Origin: Desulfosudis oleivorans
GTDB lineage: Bacteria > Desulfobacterota > Desulfobacteria > Desulfobacterales > SURF-7
Assembly: GCA_020723305.1 (NCBI GenBank)
Contig: DYJC01000010.1
Span: 1-64,000, forward strand
Direction: 5' to 3'
DNA: 64,000 nt
The position numbers were made by a program, and so were the translations under genes. The notes beneath the pieces are model-generated. The model ran no database searches. It saw only the letters and a program-made list of their open reading frames with translations, and was not told the origin of the DNA. Below, piece by piece: positions 18,199 to 26,146 of this stretch; the stretch's first letter is position 1, and every line of letters starts with the position of its first letter.

Positions 18199-18453
18199 CT
18201 ATCTATCTTCCACCCTGCTTTTCGGCCCCGGCTTCCGGGGCTTGAATCTGCAGGCTAAAAGGAATTCCATTTTATCGATAAAAGAATCCTTCCCCAAAGG
18301 GTGGCTGGTTCGCTCATGTATACGGAACAACTCCATTTCAGCTTCCCGTAAGTCATCAGCCAGAAACTTTTTCCATTCCACAGAATTAATATGAAACCCA
18401 AGGAATTCACTTGTTTTTTCCTCATTAAAAACTGAAAAAAGGTTCAAAAACAA
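18199..18453 (-). pseudogene. 3' fragment of a RAYT transposase
   Basis: The last 58 residues (from WKKFLADDLREAE to GPKSRVEDR) closely match the C-terminal tail that follows the stop codon in the RAYT pseudogene at 19206-19883 (FLAVDSQEAEMELFRRHERT and onward). Only the tail is present, so this is a remnant of a second copy. At DNA level it forms a direct repeat of about 185 bases with 19205-19390, flanking the PIN toxin-antitoxin genes. Confidence 0.65.
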
Positions 18454-18599
18454 GGCTTTGAGCCATTATCACTTTTATGGTTTCATTAATTTTGGATTTC
18501 AATGATTGACTTAATATTTTAGATACAATATACTATTGATATAATTATTAAAAATTTTTATTTCTCAAACATATATTAAAAAAATTACGAGATAGAAAA

Positions 18600-18794
18600 A
18601 TGGTTGATACAATTGATGTTCGGGACTTATCTGAAGAAGACGTTAAAAAGGTTAAGGCCTACATTGCGTCTTTGCGGGTAATGACGCCCAAAAAAAAGAA
18701 GCATTTAAAATTTGATTGGGCTGGCGGCTTGGCTCATTTAAAAGACAAACATACCTCAGTTGAGTTGCAACATGAGAGCTTGAACTGGCGTTAA
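18600..18794 (+). CDS. Antitoxin of a PIN-domain toxin-antitoxin pair
   Basis: A 64-residue protein whose stop codon is immediately followed by the ATG of a PIN-domain toxin. The N-terminal DVRDLSEEDVKKVKAYIASL is a predicted helix followed by a basic patch (TPKKKKHLKFDW) and a short tail, resembling VapB-type antitoxins whose C-terminal tail blocks the PIN active site. Assignment rests mainly on size, position and coupling. Such antitoxins normally repress their own promoter. Confidence 0.7.
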   Translation: MVDTIDVRDLSEEDVKKVKAYIASLRVMTPKKKKHLKFDWAGGLAHLKDKHTSVELQHESLNWR

Positions 18795-19178
18795 ATGTAT
18801 CTGGTAGACACGAACATATTTATAGAGGTTCTTTTAAAGCAAGAGAAACAGGAACTCTGTAAAAAATTTCTTTCCGCCAATATAGGTAAAATTAATATTT
18901 CTGATTTTACCTTACATTCTATTGGTGTAATTCTGTTTCGGTACGACCAGGCAGATTTGTTTAAACGATTCGTAGCCGATATTATTGCAAACGCCTCTAC
19001 TCCAGTCCTTTCATTGCCTCAAACCATGCTTTTAAATGTAGCTCAGGCGAAAAAAGATTTTAATTTTGATTTTGACGACGCCTATCAATACACAGTAGCT
19101 AAACATCATGGTTTGAAAATAATAACCATGGACAAAGATTTCCAAGCGGTTGCTTCGTCCGATGTCATGTTTTTATAA
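18795..19178 (+). CDS. PIN-domain ribonuclease toxin (VapC-like)
   Basis: The 127-residue protein starts with YLVDTNIFIE, giving the first catalytic Asp, and ends with the FDFDDAYQYTVAKHHGLKIITMDKDF segment that supplies the remaining acidic residues of a PIN active site. VapC-type toxins cleave RNA, often tRNA. The gene begins directly after the antitoxin stop codon, ensuring coupled translation. The pair lies between two remnants of the same transposase, suggesting mobile history. Confidence 0.85.
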   Translation: MYLVDTNIFIEVLLKQEKQELCKKFLSANIGKINISDFTLHSIGVILFRYDQADLFKRFVADIIANASTPVLSLPQTMLLNVAQAKKDFNFDFDDAYQYTVAKHHGLKIITMDKDFQAVASSDVMFL

Positions 19179-19205
19179 ATTTTTTAAACTTCCTCGAATT
19201 GGGGG

Positions 19206-19883
19206 ATCTCCTACTTGTCTTCCACCCTGCCTTTCGGCCCCGGCTTTCGAGGCTTGAATCTGCATCCTAAAAGGAGTTCCATTTTATCGATAAAAGGATC
19301 CTCCCCCAAAGGGCGACCGGTTCGTTCATGTCTCCGGAACAGCTCCATTTCAGCTTCCTGTGAGTCAACAGCCAGAAACTATTTCCAGTTGCTGCCGATG
19401 ATTCTCCGTAATGAATCTGCTTTCACCAGAACATCATCCCGGCCTTTCGTATGAGTTCCGGCACTGCTCCAGGGCCATTTTTCCGGTTTCTTTACCAGAC
19501 CCGCCCAAACCGGATTCAACTCCACATACCTGGTGCATGCATGCAGATGTCGCTCTTCCATGACAAATGATGAAAACCGGCCCTGCCACAAATGGCCTCG
19601 CCAGCCTTCCCGGAAATTTACCCTCCGGGTATACCGCCTGTGCGCTTCACCAATGGCAGAATTCAATCCATCCTTTGTCTCAGGAACCGCGATCTGATGG
19701 ATATGGTTCGGCATGAGGCAATACGGCCCATATTTCCACATGATACTTTGCACACCACTCTGACATCAATTCCAGATAGGAGATGTAGTCTTCATCATTG
19801 AAAAATGTCTGTTGCCGCTTGTTTCCTCGTTGAGCCACATGATGCGGGAAACCTGGAGCAACCGCTCGTGCAATTCGTGCCAT
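19206..19883 (-). pseudogene. Disrupted RAYT transposase
   Basis: The 5' part (from 19883) encodes ARIARAVAPGFPHHVAQRGN, the typical start of this transposase group, then shifts frame near 19700 to CLMPNHIHQIAVP with the HxH site, VELNPVWAGL, and an in-frame TAG at about 19379. Past the stop the reading continues as FLAVDSQEAEMELFRRHERT to GPKGRVEDK. One frameshift and one stop make the copy inactive. It lies against the end of the cassette array at 19940. Confidence 0.8.
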
Positions 19884-19937
19884 GCTTTTCCCAAATCAAA
19901 TAATTTGTCTTTTGACAATACTTATCATGGATGTCCC

Positions 19938-19990
19938 CGGAATTCCCAATAAATCAGCCACCGACGAAAGAGGTCGGCTGAATTTTCTTA
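19938..19990 (-). repeat. Putative attC remnant at end of cassette 3
   Basis: On the minus strand GCTAATAAGAAAATTCAGCC is followed by a hairpin whose arms include TCAGCC and GGCTGA. This arrangement resembles an attC site in which the gene's last codons run into the recombination site. The right-hand core is degenerate. Confidence 0.4.
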
Positions 19991-21126
19991 TTAGCATCTT
20001 CCGTGTAGCCATAACTCATATCAATTGCAAACGCTATATCTGAAGACAGAAGCTTTGACAAATCCCCTTGTGCCAACCTCTCGAACAGCACTTTCCATAC
20101 CTTGGAATGAGGCTCTCCAAGATAGAAGGTATAGGCCATTCGTGCATATAGTTGTTCTACAGGTATATCACTCAAGATTTGTCGATAGGTGTCGCTCAAA
20201 TCACCACCCAAACTAAGCCAAGACAAGAATACCAGTCGACATTCATTGTCTAACTCAGGTTTGAACTTTTTTAGGATTTCTACAATATCGATATAGAGTG
20301 TTGGTGCTGCTTCTTCTGAAGTTAATTTTCCAAAGGACCAGTGTTTTTTGTTCCATCGGGCTTCTATGAATTCAAGTGTTGAGGAAATGAGGTCTTTGGC
20401 ACGGGACCGCTCTTCTGACGAAAACGGTGAGTTGGCAGCTAAGCACTTATCCAGCAATTTCGTTGCATAAGCACTCGCCCAAAGATCTGAACTATTGAAA
20501 TCGTCCGCTACCTGTCGCCAGCCTCCGTCATTTTTTTGCCATGCGTTTTTGGGGTCTAACATTGCATCGACAACAGAACGAGTTATTTCATTCCATGGTT
20601 CGGCTACCGATAATATTAGTGCTCCTGCCATTGAGTGTCTGTATGAAACAATTACAGGTTCCCTGACAGGAGACATATTTGGGGATGCAGACTGTGCAAC
20701 ATAGATCCTCTTATTTTGGTAAAGATTGTAAATGCTTGCTTGAGCTAATGACACAGAACGTTTTGCACACCCGTGTCGTAGAAGCATTAGTATCGGCCAG
20801 AAAGTGAGGTACATTCTCGGTTTAAGACTCATATTTTCTTTTGTTCCTTGAGTCTGCCATTTTTTCGATTCGGCGTGAGATGCAGACTTTCCAAATTGTC
20901 CCTTATGGAATCCAACAAGAGACTGATCAGAAATTAATAAACGAAGAAGACGTTTTCGAAAATCCTTGATTGTTGTTGGACTTCCGGACTTTCGACGCAA
21001 AGCAGAGTATCCGATGCTAACAAATACCAGATCAATAAAAGCTCCAACCCAAGTATATCTATACATAGCAGCAAAAACAGCAACTATAAATGCTGCAATA
21101 ATTGATGCAATAATATTTTCAATCAT
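19954..21126 (-). CDS. Membrane-anchored hypothetical protein on a gene cassette
   Basis: A 390-residue protein with one or two N-terminal membrane segments (about residues 3-43), a basic stretch, and a soluble helical part. The segment DGGWRQVADDFNSSDLWASAYATKLL resembles the GGW-type repeats of alpha/alpha-toroid proteins, so a helical toroid fold is possible but unproven. Its last residues (NKKIQPTSFVGG) appear to be encoded by an attC-like palindrome. It follows an attC site downstream of the HerA gene and is read in the same direction, so it is probably the third cassette of the array. A role in defence is only suggested by its neighbours. Confidence 0.6.
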   Translation of the reverse strand: MIENIIASIIAAFIVAVFAAMYRYTWVGAFIDLVFVSIGYSALRRKSGSPTTIKDFRKRLLRLLISDQSLVGFHKGQFGKSASHAESKKWQTQGTKENMSLKPRMYLTFWPILMLLRHGCAKRSVSLAQASIYNLYQNKRIYVAQSASPNMSPVREPVIVSYRHSMAGALILSVAEPWNEITRSVVDAMLDPKNAWQKNDGGWRQVADDFNSSDLWASAYATKLLDKCLAANSPFSSEERSRAKDLISSTLEFIEARWNKKHWSFGKLTSEEAAPTLYIDIVEILKKFKPELDNECRLVFLSWLSLGGDLSDTYRQILSDIPVEQLYARMAYTFYLGEPHSKVWKVLFERLAQGDLSKLLSSDIAFAIDMSYGYTEDANKKIQPTSFVGG

Positions 21127-21140
21127 AGGATTTTCCTATG

Positions 21141-21229
21141 TGCTAACGCTTTAGGTAACCTGCACCGGGCCTATGCAGATGAAGAAAAAAATCGGACTGA
21201 TCCCCTGTGCCAGGTTGATCTAATTAGGC
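21141..21229 (-). repeat. attC-like site between HerA and membrane protein cassettes
   Basis: On the minus strand it begins GCCTAAT one base after the HerA stop and ends GTTAGCA. The internal arms AACCTGGCAC and GTGCAGGTT pair with one extra base bulged, the usual attC feature. Length 89 bases. Confidence 0.6.
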
Positions 21230-22945
21230 TTATTCATTTTTAACTTGCCGACTCTGCAACCGCCATCGCTTTCCAACTTGTGCCAAGCGTTGATCCGTTA
21301 TCGGATCGGACTGCCAACCATTGTCAAAATCTATGTCCTGTGACCGCGGAAGCGGTTTCCCATCTTCCACCAAATCACGTATGAGAATTCGTGATGGCAA
21401 GACAGCTGCCTGCCCAACAAAGATTGCTTCGCGTCGACGAAGCCCCGAGAGTACCTTCGTCAATCCGGAAAGTGAATCAGGTAGTATTCCTTGCACATGA
21501 CTCCGATCCGAATCATTCGTAATGCGCAAGACAATCCATGAATTGCACTGGGACAACACGGTCGCCTCAACCTCACTCGGGCGCTGGGAAACAAGCATCA
21601 GGCCGATGCCGTATTTGCGCCCCTCTTTGGCGAGTCTTCTAATCGCATCCTGCGCGGCCTCGTATTGCGCCTCGCCCCTGTTAGGCACATAACGATGTGC
21701 CTCCTCGCAGACAAGTAGCACTGGGTTGCTTTCCCGCTCCTCTCGTGTCTGCCAAAGCTTCACGGAAAATAATGTTCGCGCAATCGCAGAACTAGTCGCG
21801 CCAGCTACCTCGTTAGGAACACCCGACAAGTCCACGATTCGGATGGGATCACTGTCACCAATGAACTGTTTAACAATACTGAGCAAGGGATCGGCAGTAC
21901 CGTCCCATTCTTTCATCATGAACGCGAGCCGCGAATCATTCTTTAGCACCTCCATCTTGTTGAGTATCGAGTTCCATGAGTCTTGCTTGCTGGCTTGGGT
22001 TGGCATGTCTGTGCTGTTTTTGATGTGGTGAATGAATCGATCAATAGTATAAGGTACTGGTGAGTCGACATTTATTTTCTCGGCCTTGAGGCTTACCGTC
22101 TGTGCGGCATCACGCCGTGCTGCCAATAGGGCGGTCTTAACAATATTGGCTTGGGAAGTGGCCACGAATTCTGTTTTCCCAATAAGCAGACCGATTGTTT
22201 CTTGAAGATTCAAAAGCCAGTATGGGAGACGAAGCGAGTCCTCATCAGTGCATAACCTCACATGGTTTGGGAACGCCGTGCCGTATTCATTATGTGGATC
22301 GAGAACGACGATTTGAGGATGCCACTTCGAATGATTGGCGTCTTTGCCTCGATCAAGAATAGAATGAAGAAAGGCGGCAACCGTTCCCGACTTCCCTGCA
22401 CCGGTTGATCCTAATATGGCCGTGTGCTTGCCAAGAAGATCGTTCATTTCTGCGTAGCAAGGCGTTCCCCCAGAGCCGACATGTTCACCAAGAAGAATAG
22501 TCGGGCCGGTTCCTTCTCCATAGATAAAACCCAACTCGGTACGAGGTGTCAGGTAAACTTTTTGTTGCGGTAAAGGAAAGGTGGTGACACCGCGCTCAAA
22601 GTCCAATTTCCATTCTGTATTGTCGAACGTCCATTCGCCTTCGCCGAATAGATCAGCCTCAATAATGCGCGCGGTTCCGCCAGATTCCGGGGTAAGCCCT
22701 TTCTCACGTTCATATTCGGATTTCATGCGGAGCCGCCCCACATAGCCGAATATCAACCTTGCGCCAAAATGAATTTTGATGATCGAGCCGAATTGCCCAA
22801 TCGGATAAATAATGCCACCATAAACGCGGGTGAGTTCGGTAATCTTCGGGTCGAGTTCCGCAACAATGTGCGTGCCATCTACTTCGATGACGGCTCCAAT
22901 TTCCAAATTGGAAATCGGCTCATTGGGATTTCTGTTTGCTTTCAT
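21230..22945 (-). CDS. herA: HerA-type ATPase of a SIR2-HerA antiphage system
   Basis: The protein is a HerA/FtsK-family ATPase: an N-terminal HerA barrel-like domain, Walker A GSTGAGKSGT (about residue 180), Walker B LLVCEEAH, and RKYGIGLMLVSQRPSE near the C-terminus. An ATG at 22945 overlaps the SIR2 stop as ATGA and follows GGGAGGAGAACG, so this start (571 residues) is chosen over the frame's opening at 22990. In known SIR2-HerA (Nezha) systems, a HerA hexamer assembles with SIR2 NADase/nuclease subunits to abort phage infection. Adjacent attC-like sites suggest that the pair travels as one cassette. Confidence 0.9.
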   Translation of the reverse strand: MKANRNPNEPISNLEIGAVIEVDGTHIVAELDPKITELTRVYGGIIYPIGQFGSIIKIHFGARLIFGYVGRLRMKSEYEREKGLTPESGGTARIIEADLFGEGEWTFDNTEWKLDFERGVTTFPLPQQKVYLTPRTELGFIYGEGTGPTILLGEHVGSGGTPCYAEMNDLLGKHTAILGSTGAGKSGTVAAFLHSILDRGKDANHSKWHPQIVVLDPHNEYGTAFPNHVRLCTDEDSLRLPYWLLNLQETIGLLIGKTEFVATSQANIVKTALLAARRDAAQTVSLKAEKINVDSPVPYTIDRFIHHIKNSTDMPTQASKQDSWNSILNKMEVLKNDSRLAFMMKEWDGTADPLLSIVKQFIGDSDPIRIVDLSGVPNEVAGATSSAIARTLFSVKLWQTREERESNPVLLVCEEAHRYVPNRGEAQYEAAQDAIRRLAKEGRKYGIGLMLVSQRPSEVEATVLSQCNSWIVLRITNDSDRSHVQGILPDSLSGLTKVLSGLRRREAIFVGQAAVLPSRILIRDLVEDGKPLPRSQDIDFDNGWQSDPITDQRLAQVGKRWRLQSRQVKNE

Positions 22946-24078
22946 CGTTCTCCTCCCAACAGCCGTGCAAGAATCTCGAATTTCCACCACGATAACTCAG
23001 CATCTTGCTTAGATTCGTTTTTCCCATGAAAGAAACCTTTATTAGCATATACCCGAATTTGATCGGAAATTGCGGCATCACTCAGCCAGTCTCGCAGTTT
23101 CCCTTCAGGCTCATCAGTGCTAACAAACGCCGCAACGGTCAACCGGCCTTCGGACTGGTACAAGGCGTTCTCAATTTCCAAGTCAATATGCGAATCACCA
23201 AAACTATACCCGCAAATCGCCAGAACCATTTCTTTGCCCTCTTCCGGACACAAGCTCTGACGCATGTAATGCAACATCTGTGCGAACGGATCACGTTGGG
23301 TTTCCTGATACTTTGTCGCAGCGGGGTAGATCAGAACATGATTTCTAACGGAATCGGTCTTGATTCCGGAGCGAATCCGCCTCGGCAGAGAATCATCTTT
23401 CAGCAGACACCAATCAATTGAACCATGAATCTTGAAGACACGGGCTGCCTTCCCGTCGGTTCTGAATGTGCTTGGCTCCCACCAACCTGTTGCCGCACCG
23501 GTGAAACCATCGCAATAGACCACTCGCTCAAGTCCCAGCGCATCCTCAATCAACGTGTCGTAGTTGAGAATGAAATAGTCGACGCCTCTGCCCGTCTTGC
23601 CCGCCTGCAATGAACCGTGTATTGCTCTGATGAATTGCTGGTGCGTCGCGACGTTGACTTCCTTGTCACCGATAGCAGAAGAAACGGCTCCTTTGATCTC
23701 ATCGAGCGCGAATTGAAGTTCAGCCGCGTCTCTTTCTTGATCTCCCGCTGAAACCTTAGACTGAGTTGCTCCGCGACGGGTGCGTCTTTCGGCAATAGAG
23801 AGGAGATCAACGATTTCGCTCATGTAGTCTTCGATAGTGGCGGATTGCGCTCCGGAAAACAACTCGCGAACCTTGTCAAGAAGCTGCTTGGTTTTGTCGC
23901 CGATCTTTTTATGACCCAAAACATTCTCTGTAAGCTCTGGCATCAAGGGAAGCCCTGCGCTCTTGCTGCAACCGGCTCCCAGCAAAAGTGCAAGCCGACT
24001 CTGCGACAGCAAGTCTCGCATGTCTTGGACGACATCCTTCAGGCCGGGTGAGGAGAAAACTGATATGTTGTCACTCAT
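22942..24078 (-). CDS. SIR2-domain protein of a SIR2-HerA antiphage system
   Basis: The N-terminus has the NAD-binding LALLLGAGCSKSAGLP, then NYDTLIED, KIHGSIDW with the likely catalytic His, and ICGYSFGDSHID near the end. Together these define the SIR2-like NAD-consuming domain used in bacterial defence. The ATG at 24078 follows AGGAGGACCA, while the longer frame runs into the attC-like site, so the shorter form (378 residues) is preferred. It is coupled to the downstream HerA gene by a four-base overlap. NAD depletion on phage infection is the known role of the family; here it is inferred. Confidence 0.88.
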   Translation of the reverse strand: MSDNISVFSSPGLKDVVQDMRDLLSQSRLALLLGAGCSKSAGLPLMPELTENVLGHKKIGDKTKQLLDKVRELFSGAQSATIEDYMSEIVDLLSIAERRTRRGATQSKVSAGDQERDAAELQFALDEIKGAVSSAIGDKEVNVATHQQFIRAIHGSLQAGKTGRGVDYFILNYDTLIEDALGLERVVYCDGFTGAATGWWEPSTFRTDGKAARVFKIHGSIDWCLLKDDSLPRRIRSGIKTDSVRNHVLIYPAATKYQETQRDPFAQMLHYMRQSLCPEEGKEMVLAICGYSFGDSHIDLEIENALYQSEGRLTVAAFVSTDEPEGKLRDWLSDAAISDQIRVYANKGFFHGKNESKQDAELSWWKFEILARLLGGER

Positions 24079-24098
24079 TGGTCCTCCTTTTAATAAGC

Positions 24099-24162
24099 AA
24101 CTAACGGTCGGCATGTGAACGCGGCGGCTTTTTTGCCGTTGCACACGATGCCGTGGTTAGGC
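24099..24162 (-). repeat. attC-like site between SEC-C and SIR2-HerA cassettes
   Basis: On the minus strand it runs from GCCTAAC, just after the SEC-C gene, to GTTAGTT. Internal arms CGGCATCGTGTG and CACATGCCG pair with an unpaired base, followed by an inner AACGGC/GCCG stem. Length 64 bases and position immediately after a stop codon are typical of attC. Confidence 0.75.
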
Positions 24163-24166
24163 CCTA

Positions 24167-24985
24167 TTAGCGGTTCCAGAACCTAAAATGTGTATACGAT
24201 TCATTACTTACTTCATGCAAATTATCATTTGCGACTTTGTTCGATAAAATATTTTCTAATAATTTTGTTGCTTCTTTATCGCATAGTGAAATTAGCCTAT
24301 TAGCAAGATACTCTTTCCCTATATCTGCACTTGCATAAATTAATTCTATATTTGTGGGTAGATAATAATTAGCATAGATAGCTTTAGTTCTATTATTATA
24401 CGCTGGAATATTCCCAAGATCAGAATCAACAATAAATCCAATTTTTGAAAAATTATAATGATACGGAGTTGCTGTCATTAATTGAAAAGCTTTCGTCCAA
24501 GCTACATTTTCAATTTGGTTCTGTATATTTCTAAACTCAAAACAATGGATTGGGGCATATTCTGCGAATACCATTTCATTATGACTTGTCAACTTACATA
24601 GCACTACACAACTAACTGAGATGATTTCGCCATTGTTTGTCTTCGTATTTGTATCCATTGCAAAAATCCTATCGAACTTTTGCAATACGATATTCGGGTC
24701 AAAGATTAACTTATTAGGATTGAGAGGTGTTTTATTTAATATTTTAGGTCCCTTTTCCCTATCAAAATTGATGTCGTGATATACGTCAACGGGTGATAAA
24801 GGAAGACCATCCTTTAGCAATTCTATGGAACCTGTAGCTGATAGCCTTAAACCATTTGGGGCAACTGGTTGACCCATGTCCATCGTGATAGAAACTTTTC
24901 TCTGTTTCTTATTCATACAGCACTTTTTAAATTTGTTACCACTTCCACATGGGCAAAGATTATTTCTTTGATTGCCAGTTGGCAT
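24167..24985 (-). CDS. SEC-C motif protein on first gene cassette
   Basis: A 272-residue protein beginning with NLCPCGSGNKFKKCC, the zinc-binding SEC-C motif found at the end of SecA and as a tag in many unrelated proteins. The rest is mixed alpha/beta and unrecognised. Base composition is much more AT-rich than the adjoining SIR2-HerA genes, as expected for independently acquired cassettes. It sits between the attI-like site (25008-25120) and an attC-like site (24099-24162), making it the first cassette. Its role, perhaps defence-related given its neighbours, is unknown. Confidence 0.7.
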   Translation of the reverse strand: MPTGNQRNNLCPCGSGNKFKKCCMNKKQRKVSITMDMGQPVAPNGLRLSATGSIELLKDGLPLSPVDVYHDINFDREKGPKILNKTPLNPNKLIFDPNIVLQKFDRIFAMDTNTKTNNGEIISVSCVVLCKLTSHNEMVFAEYAPIHCFEFRNIQNQIENVAWTKAFQLMTATPYHYNFSKIGFIVDSDLGNIPAYNNRTKAIYANYYLPTNIELIYASADIGKEYLANRLISLCDKEATKLLENILSNKVANDNLHEVSNESYTHFRFWNR

Positions 24986-25007
24986 ATATATCCTTATTTC
25001 ATGGAAG

Positions 25008-25125
25008 GCCTAACCATTGATTGTCAGGTCAATTTTCCCTGGGCTTTTCACGCATATTAGCCCTGATATTAAGTCATTCAATTTTTCGTAATAAATCGCC
25101 TGAAAAAAAGAAACGTTTGGCATAT
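25008..25125 (-). repeat. attI-like recombination region, copy A
   Basis: The core GTTAGGC (complement of 25008-25014) lies directly before the first cassette. About 110 bases beyond it are shared, at roughly 75-80% identity by eye, with 63722-63840 at the head of a second cassette stretch. Shared blocks include CCTGGGCTTTTCA, GCCCTGATATTAA and AATCGCCTGAAAAA. The non-palindromic layout and position at the 5' end of the array fit attI rather than attC. No integrase gene is adjacent. Confidence 0.55.
25054..25081 (-). promoter_or_regulatory. Candidate cassette promoter inside attI-like region
   Basis: On the minus strand TTGAAT is followed after 16 bases by TAATAT, a moderate match to a sigma-70 promoter, and it points into the cassette array. 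This would play the role of Pc. The matching stretch at 63.8 kb is less well conserved. Confidence 0.3.
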
Positions 25126-25249
25126 TGTATTACCCGATGAACAGCCCCCTGCCTTGTCAGCAGTAACTGTTCTGAACAGAATCATTTCCTTCGTATTATG
25201 TCAACATAAAATGACCGGAAACTGCAGGATGAAGTCTTCGAAATCATAC

Positions 25250-25530
25250 GGTTTCATGATTTTCCTATACATAGAGAGAAAGCCGCCAAAATGAGTGCCT
25301 CCAGAGTTGGTGTTCAAGAGATCCAAGGGCGTGGCAGCCTTGGCGAAGACCATACCGTCCTGGCCACTCCGTTTTTGTTAACCATTTGGCCTTGAGTTTG
25401 TTGACAGAGATTCGATCTTTTCAAGAATATTTTTGATTGCTCTTTTGAAATGGACTCAAAATCCTTCCAAGCCGGGTTCTTTCCTCAAAGGCCAAAATAT
25501 CCTCGGCGTCCTCCTACAAGGCCTGCCTGG
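25250..25530 (-). pseudogene. Decayed RelBE-like and thioesterase fragments
   Basis: Reading the minus strand, 25372-25450 gives ILEKIESLSTNSRPNG, a stop, then QKRSGQDG, which follows the RelE toxin pattern. Upstream, EEDAEDILAFEERTR resembles the end of a partner antitoxin. The same frame then runs into LLNTNSGGTHFGGFLSM, a fragment of the DUF4442 gene found intact at 25609-26100. No intact gene remains. The region from 25130 to 25608 holds nothing else recognisable. Confidence 0.45.
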
Positions 25531-25608
25531 CTGTGGTCATGCTTTATCAATCACATGAGAAAAAAGTGACTCCAGAAAACAACCCCGCGATCTGACGGAA
25601 TATCGGAA

Positions 25609-26100
25609 TCAGACCGAACGGATGTATACCTCCTTATAAACTGTCACAACCACTTCATTATCCTGATTCAGGACATTCACCTCGTAATTCCGGATGGTTT
25701 TCCGGCTCTGTTTTACGATGTTCCGGATCTCCTCGATCTCCGAATCCGGGATATGGAACAATGCCCGGACAGTTCCGGTTCCGGGTTTATGGAATTCAAT
25801 CCGGGCGCTTTTATCCCAGACCAGGTAGTCTTCTCCCAGGTTTTCAATCAGGATGAACATGAAAAACGGATCGCACATGGAGTAGAGGGAGCCGCCGAAA
25901 TGAGTGCCCACATAGTTGGTGTTCAGGGGTACCAGGGGCATGGTGACTTCAACCGTGTTGGAATCCACAATTCTCGGGGAAATGGATGCGCCCTGATATG
26001 GGCCGAAACTTTTGAACGCCTCTTCCATACCGTAAGTCTTTCTCATGAACTGCCATAGCGGATTCAGGCTGAAGCTGGATTTCTGTTTTGATGGATTCAT
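25609..26100 (-). CDS. DUF4442 hotdog-fold thioesterase-like protein
   Basis: The sequence NTNYVGTHFGGSLYSMCDPFFM is the helix of a hotdog fold as found in DUF4442/YiiD-C-type proteins related to thioesterases. The ATG at 26100 (MNPSKQ) follows AAGAAGGA and is preferred over the longer frame to 26145, which overlaps the end of the upstream permease gene. Its 163 residues match a single hotdog domain. It probably acts on acyl-CoA or an acyl carrier, but the substrate is unknown. It is the last gene of a likely operon with the DUF401 permease and CoA transferase. Confidence 0.75.
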   Translation of the reverse strand: MNPSKQKSSFSLNPLWQFMRKTYGMEEAFKSFGPYQGASISPRIVDSNTVEVTMPLVPLNTNYVGTHFGGSLYSMCDPFFMFILIENLGEDYLVWDKSARIEFHKPGTGTVRALFHIPDSEIEEIRNIVKQSRKTIRNYEVNVLNQDNEVVVTVYKEVYIRSV

Positions 26101-26146
26101 TCCTTCTTTCCTTCCTTGATCTGAAACAGTAGTAATATGTAACAAA

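Noticed and set aside
25130-25608. Integron integrase gene beside attI-like copy A
   Set aside because: No tyrosine recombinase motifs in any frame; the stretch holds only toxin-antitoxin and thioesterase fragments.
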